The translations under genes and the position numbers were made by a program. A model generated the notes under the pieces. It saw only the letters and a list, made by a program, of their open reading frames with translations. It searched no databases and had not been told where the DNA came from. This document shows, piece after piece, positions 4,967-9,003 of a DNA stretch of 9,003 nt. This stretch comes from Sphingobacteriales bacterium (GTDB lineage Bacteria > Bacteroidota > Bacteroidia > Sphingobacteriales > Sphingobacteriaceae): assembly GCA_020058405.1 (NCBI GenBank), contig JAGVEE010000257.1, positions 1 through 9,003 of the forward strand. Reading direction: 5' to 3'. Numbering within the stretch: the first letter of the stretch is position 1; every line of letters starts with the position of its first letter.

Positions 4967-6370
4967 TTAAATTAAATACCGTTGTATAATTTGTTGAATT
5001 GTGATATTTTGTTGTAATTGTGGTAAATATTCATAAAGTACTTCGTGTTTTTCTGGACTAATACTTAAGCCTGTTTCTAAATATTGAATTGCTTCTTGGT
5101 AATGTCCTTTACTAAACAAATACGCAACCATTCTGTAATGCAGTTCTGCCGCTTCAGGATTTGCACGTAAAGCTTCGATTATAACATCTATGGCTTCTTG
5201 CATTTTTCCTTGCTCGTACAAAATTGCAGAATAATCTAACCAAACTTCCACATCGTTTTGTGTAATTTCAATTACTTTTTCATACGACTCTTCTGCTTGT
5301 TTAAAGTTACCCAGTTTATAATGTGAGTCGGCTAAAGCAAACCAATAATCAGAAATCGTTGGATCTAAACTTATCGCTTTATTGTAGAAATGTAAGGATT
5401 CGTACCAACGCTCTTCATAGTCGAGTGTTACGCCAATACCAAACCATGCGTCTGCTAAAGAAGGGTCAATTTTTACAGCTTTTTTATAGTAAGCACGGCT
5501 TTCATCCATCATCTCTAACTTCTCATAACACTCACCAATGCTGCAAAACGTTTCAGCGCTTGGTTGCTCATACTCCATGGTTTGTTTATAAACTGCAATG
5601 GCATCTGCATATCGTTCTAAATTTGCTAATGCATTTCCTTTATTAAAATACGCGGATGCAAACGCTTCGTTTATAATGATTGCGTAGTCGTATGCATCAA
5701 TTGATTTTTCATACAACTCTGCTTTTGTGTACGCATTCCCTAAATTATACCATGCTGCAAAAGAGTAGGGGTCGTTCTCAATAAACTGCAAATAAAAATT
5801 AATGCTGTCTTCTGGCTTATCTAGAATATCAAAACAAAACGCAATTTCATACAGTGCATCCATGTTTTGTGGATTCACTTCTAATGCCATTTTTAAATGT
5901 TCAATTGCACTGTCATACCTACCTAAATTCTCAAAGGCATAGGCTATATGTAAATGAATGTCATCTACTTCTTCTGCGTATAATATAGCAAGATTATATT
6001 GCTCTATTGCTTTGTCAAACATTTCAAATTTCTCATAAATACTTCCACGTATAATGAAAATATCTGCATTGCTAGATTCTAATGTTTGTGCGTGATCTAA
6101 GATTTCTAAAGCTTCCTGTGCTCTATTAGTTACTACGTATAGTTGGGCTTGTTTAATTAAAAATACTGATGCGTATGGATGTTGAGCACGTGCGTATTCC
6201 ACTACTTGTAATGCTTTAATGGGATCGTTCTTCTCAATAAAAAAATCTATTATTCCTTCGAAAGCCTGTGCATCAAAAAAATATTGATCCTGATTTCGGA
6301 TCATCTCCTCGTATCGCTCTACAGAAAACCTTAGTTCCTCTGAATCGTTGTATTCAAATTCCTCGTCCAT
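4967..6370 (-). CDS. Cytoplasmic tetratricopeptide repeat protein with 12 tandem TPRs
   Basis: A 467-residue protein made almost entirely of TPR helical hairpins. After an acidic 35-residue lead (MDEEFEYNDSEE) there are twelve uninterrupted 34-residue repeats from residue 36 to 443, for example the units starting AWYNLGNAYT (206), AYFNKGNALA (240), AWFGIGVTLD (308) and YWFALADSHY (342), then a 24-residue tail. The core repeats show the usual W/Y-x2-LG, A8/G8, A20 and P32 pattern. There is no signal peptide or membrane segment, so it should be cytoplasmic. TPR stacks hold protein partners, and at this length would form more than one superhelical turn; the partner is unknown. It is the first gene of the minus-strand group and may be co-transcribed with the ComA-like gene 31 nt downstream. 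Similar TPR proteins are common in Bacteroidota. Confidence 0.93.
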   Translation of the reverse strand: MDEEFEYNDSEELRFSVERYEEMIRNQDQYFFDAQAFEGIIDFFIEKNDPIKALQVVEYARAQHPYASVFLIKQAQLYVVTNRAQEALEILDHAQTLESSNADIFIIRGSIYEKFEMFDKAIEQYNLAILYAEEVDDIHLHIAYAFENLGRYDSAIEHLKMALEVNPQNMDALYEIAFCFDILDKPEDSINFYLQFIENDPYSFAAWYNLGNAYTKAELYEKSIDAYDYAIIINEAFASAYFNKGNALANLERYADAIAVYKQTMEYEQPSAETFCSIGECYEKLEMMDESRAYYKKAVKIDPSLADAWFGIGVTLDYEERWYESLHFYNKAISLDPTISDYWFALADSHYKLGNFKQAEESYEKVIEITQNDVEVWLDYSAILYEQGKMQEAIDVIIEALRANPEAAELHYRMVAYLFSKGHYQEAIQYLETGLSISPEKHEVLYEYLPQLQQNITIQQIIQRYLI

Positions 6371-6540
6371 AAAATTACCTATCTAAAAGAATTGATTATA
6401 AGATATTCCAACAAAACTCATATTAAAGTCGTTTTGTCATTATTTCTCCAATTAATTTCGCTTATTTCAATTCTAAATCACATTTTTGTTTTTCCACAAT
6501 AGTTCATTAACCATTTTAAATAACTGATAAATAGTCTATT
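6371..6540. other. Divergent intergenic spacer
   Basis: This 170-bp A+T-rich spacer separates the minus-strand TPR gene from the plus-strand peptidase gene, so it should hold promoters for both. I see no open frame of note, no RNA gene and no strong inverted repeat. For the minus strand the only hint is a TATAAT (6397-6402 reversed) downstream of a TTTTG, with spacing that does not fit the Bacteroidota consensus. Confidence 0.5.
6431..6459 (+). promoter_or_regulatory. Weak candidate promoter for the M1 peptidase gene
   Basis: TTTTG (about 6431-6435) is followed after 16 bp by TAATTTCG (6452-6459), a 7/8 match to the TAnnTTTG -7 element. The spacing is shorter than the usual 19-21 bp, and it would leave a leader of about 75 nt. 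Treat as a hint only. Confidence 0.2.
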
Positions 6541-9003
6541 ATGCCATATAGAAAAAGCTCATTTTATACATATATTGTAATTTGCCTGCTCTTCCTTCTT
6601 ACTAACGTCAAAACGTATGCCCAAAGCTATTTGCAGCAAGAAATAAACTATCAAATTAATGTAAAATTAAACGACAGTACACATTTCCTACATGGAAACA
6701 TCAACATTACATACCATAACAATTCAAACACAGCACTTTCTGAAATTTGGATGCACATTTGGCCAAATGCCTACAAAAATGACAAAACGGCTTTTGCAAT
6801 TCAACAGTTAGAAAACCAATCGAAAGATTTTTATTATGCTGAAGAGAGCAAAAGAGGTTACATCGATTCCTTAAATTTTAAAGTAAATAATGTTAAGGTG
6901 ATGGTGCAAGAAAATTCAGCATTCCCGGATATTCAAAAATTAATATTACCGATTAGTTTAGCACCTGGCGACTCAATAACAATTAGCACACCATTTAGAG
7001 TTAAACTTCCGAATTCTTTTTCTCGTTTAGGTCACGTTAAAACAGCCTATCAGATTTCGCAATGGTACCCAAAACCTGCAGTGTTTGATGCAAATGGTTG
7101 GCACCCTATTCCGTACTTAGACCAAGGCGAATTTTATTCGGAATTTGGATCGTTTGATGTGAGCATTACTCTGCCAAGTAACTACATAGTTGGAGCCACT
7201 GGCGAATTACAAAATGAAGAAGAAAAAATATTTTTAGAACAGTTATCAGATTCAACAAAAAAAATAAAATCATTTTCAGAAGTTGATTCTTTTCCTCCAT
7301 CATCAAAAAAATACAAAACCTTAACTTACAAACAAAATAATATACATGATTTTGCATGGTTTGCCGACAAGCGTTTTCAAGTATTAACATCAGAAGTAGA
7401 ACTTCCATACTCTAAAAGAAAAGTAAAAACGTATGTGATGTTTACCAGTACATATGCAAAGTATTGGAAAGATGCGAGCCAATTTTTAAACGATGCGGTG
7501 TATTATTATTCATTATGGGTTGGCGAATATCCATATAATTATTGCACAGCTGTTGATGGTGCACTAAGTGCAGGTAGTGGCATGGAATACCCAATGGTTA
7601 CAGTAATTGGAGCAGTGAGCGATGCAAAAACCTTAGACCAAGTTATAGCACACGAAGTAGGTCACAATTGGTTCTACGGAATTTTAGGAAGCAATGAAAG
7701 AGAATTTGGTTGGATGGATGAGGGTATAAATTCTTTTTATGAAAACAGGTATATGAAGTTGAAATATTCTGATGGGAAAATGATTAATAAAGACAATCAA
7801 AATATTTTTACAAAGCTCTTAGGTTTGAATTATTTTTCAACAGCATATGATCAATATTTAACGCAACAACTTACAGCATCACAAGGAAAATCTCAAGCCA
7901 TCAATACACACTCTGAAAAATTTACTTTGCTAAATTATGCAGCTGTAATGTATACTAAAACAAGTTTAGTATTTAAGTATTTGGAACAATACTTAGGCAC
8001 AGAAAAATTTGATTCGGTAATGAAAATTTATTTTGATGAATGGAAATTTAAACATCCACAACCTAAAGATATACAAACATTGTTTGAAAGAGAATGTAAC
8101 GAAAAATTAGATTGGTTTTTTAAAGATATAATAGATGCAAAAGAAGATATTGATTTTAAAATATCTGAAATTAAAAAAGAAAACAATCAGTTAAGAGTAA
8201 AAATTACAAACACTACAGATATAGCAGGTTCTGTGTTTGTAAGTAGTGTTGATAAAAAAGGCAAAGCAATTGAGAACTACAAAACACAAGCATTTTACGG
8301 TAGCACCTATGTATATTTTGATAGCTTAAAGGCGAAAAGAATTACCATAGACCCCTTGTATGTTATTCCAGAATCGGATAGAAATAATAACAGTATACGT
8401 GTAAATGGATTATTGAAAAAAATAGAACCATTGCATATACAACCTTTAGGTGGCTTAACTAGGCCAAACCGCACCAATTTATTTGCTGCGCCTGCAATAG
8501 GTAATAATACTTCCGATGGAACTTTGTTGGGGGTAGCTTTGTACAATAACTTTTTCCCTTTCAAAAAATTTGAATGGAGTGTTTTGCCAATGTATGGGTT
8601 AAAATCTGAGAGGCTTAATGGAATGGGGCAAATTACACATCACTCCTATCCAAAAAACCTAGGCGATATTGCAACTAAGCTTTCTGTATATTCTTTTTCC
8701 GATTTAGATGCTACTAATTACTTTGCAAACCAAACCTTATACAAACGTTTTTTTAAAACAGCAATAGGAACCGAATTAACACTTAAGCCTAGCAGTCCAC
8801 GATCTAAAATCTCAAATAAAATCTCTTATCGTTTTATATTTACCAGAGAAAATTTTGAGTATAAATCAATATCTCCAACGTTTAATAACCTAACATCAAT
8901 CACACTTTCAAATTCGTACAATCAATTTAAATATACAAGGGCAAATAACAAAGCAATTAATCCAAGTAGTTTCAGTGTGTTATATGAGTATGCAAATAAT
9001 TTA
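6541..9003 (+). CDS. Secreted M1 family zinc metallopeptidase with barrel-like C-terminal region (3' end cut by window)
   Basis: The frame is open for 821 codons to the window edge with no stop, so the C terminus is missing. Residues 1-28 are a signal peptide (hydrophobic core about 11-21, likely cleavage after YAQ). The M1 peptidase part covers about 30-500: SGMEYP at 346-351 stands in for the GAMEN substrate-binding motif, zinc ligands are His371 and His375 in HEVGH with Glu372 as base, Glu394 (GWMDEG) is the third ligand at exactly the 18-residue spacing of the family, and Tyr471 (MYTKTSLVFKYLEQYLG) is the probable catalytic tyrosine. It should cut peptides from the N terminus outside the cytoplasm. 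From about residue 640 the sequence changes to alternating aromatic/polar strands (GVALYNNFFP, VLPMYGLKSE, ITHHSYPKN), resembling an outer-membrane beta-barrel, as in long Bacteroidota M1 proteins. In-frame stops just upstream (last TAG at 6532) support ATG 6541. No Shine-Dalgarno. Confidence 0.93.
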   Translation, partial: MPYRKSSFYTYIVICLLFLLTNVKTYAQSYLQQEINYQINVKLNDSTHFLHGNINITYHNNSNTALSEIWMHIWPNAYKNDKTAFAIQQLENQSKDFYYAEESKRGYIDSLNFKVNNVKVMVQENSAFPDIQKLILPISLAPGDSITISTPFRVKLPNSFSRLGHVKTAYQISQWYPKPAVFDANGWHPIPYLDQGEFYSEFGSFDVSITLPSNYIVGATGELQNEEEKIFLEQLSDSTKKIKSFSEVDSFPPSSKKYKTLTYKQNNIHDFAWFADKRFQVLTSEVELPYSKRKVKTYVMFTSTYAKYWKDASQFLNDAVYYYSLWVGEYPYNYCTAVDGALSAGSGMEYPMVTVIGAVSDAKTLDQVIAHEVGHNWFYGILGSNEREFGWMDEGINSFYENRYMKLKYSDGKMINKDNQNIFTKLLGLNYFSTAYDQYLTQQLTASQGKSQAINTHSEKFTLLNYAAVMYTKTSLVFKYLEQYLGTEKFDSVMKIYFDEWKFKHPQPKDIQTLFERECNEKLDWFFKDIIDAKEDIDFKISEIKKENNQLRVKITNTTDIAGSVFVSSVDKKGKAIENYKTQAFYGSTYVYFDSLKAKRITIDPLYVIPESDRNNNSIRVNGLLKKIEPLHIQPLGGLTRPNRTNLFAAPAIGNNTSDGTLLGVALYNNFFPFKKFEWSVLPMYGLKSERLNGMGQITHHSYPKNLGDIATKLSVYSFSDLDATNYFANQTLYKRFFKTAIGTELTLKPSSPRSKISNKISYRFIFTRENFEYKSISPTFNNLTSITLSNSYNQFKYTRANNKAINPSSFSVLYEYANNL

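Noticed and set aside
5323..5646. Plus-strand 107-codon frame opposite the TPR gene
   Set aside because: Repetitive TPR codons on the other strand readily leave long shadow frames; no domain seen.
7166..8564. Minus-strand frames of 80 and 85 codons opposite the M1 peptidase gene
   Set aside because: Both are antisense to a continuous, motif-bearing reading frame and have no signals of their own.

Overview
The window is A+T-rich DNA from a member of the Bacteroidota, probably an uncultivated or Chitinophagales/Flavobacteriia-like lineage. Pointers are the lipoprotein with an acidic stretch right after its lipobox, the near absence of Shine-Dalgarno sequences, the Bacteroidota style of HutH and HisS, an M1 peptidase carrying a barrel-like C-terminal region, and degenerate heptamer arrays in the gaps between genes. 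Species cannot be told from the sequence.

Layout, left to right. Bases 1-45 are an unusually G+C-rich block that looks like an intergenic element or the end of an upstream gene. A plus-strand lipoprotein gene follows (93-659). It converges on a long minus-strand block across an intergenic heptamer array holding a 17-bp perfect hairpin (661-774). Read in the direction of transcription, the minus block runs: a 12-repeat TPR protein (6370-4967), a phosphosulfolactate synthase family protein (4935-4174), a low-molecular-weight phosphotyrosine phosphatase (4164-3700), a second heptamer array (3630-3685), histidyl-tRNA synthetase (3605-2244) and histidine ammonia-lyase (2244-760). A 170-bp divergent spacer (6371-6540) separates the TPR gene from a secreted M1 zinc metallopeptidase on the plus strand. 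That gene is open from 6541 to the right edge, so it is cut off by the window.

How the genes fit together. The minus-strand genes form two tight groups. TPR, ComA-like and phosphatase are spaced 31 and 9 nt apart. hisS and hutH share one base (TAATG), which suggests translational coupling of the enzyme that charges tRNA with histidine and the enzyme that deaminates histidine. The ComA-like/phosphatase pair is suggestive because in coenzyme M synthesis the ComA product is dephosphorylated in the next step, but the phosphatase here belongs to a different family from ComB, so the link is only a hypothesis.

Most of the window is ordinary housekeeping or conserved Bacteroidota sequence, and I see no clear new defence, mobile or RNA system. 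The points most worth a second look are the two period-7 intergenic arrays, the hisS-hutH overlap, the ComA-like/phosphatase pair and the peptidase-barrel fusion.
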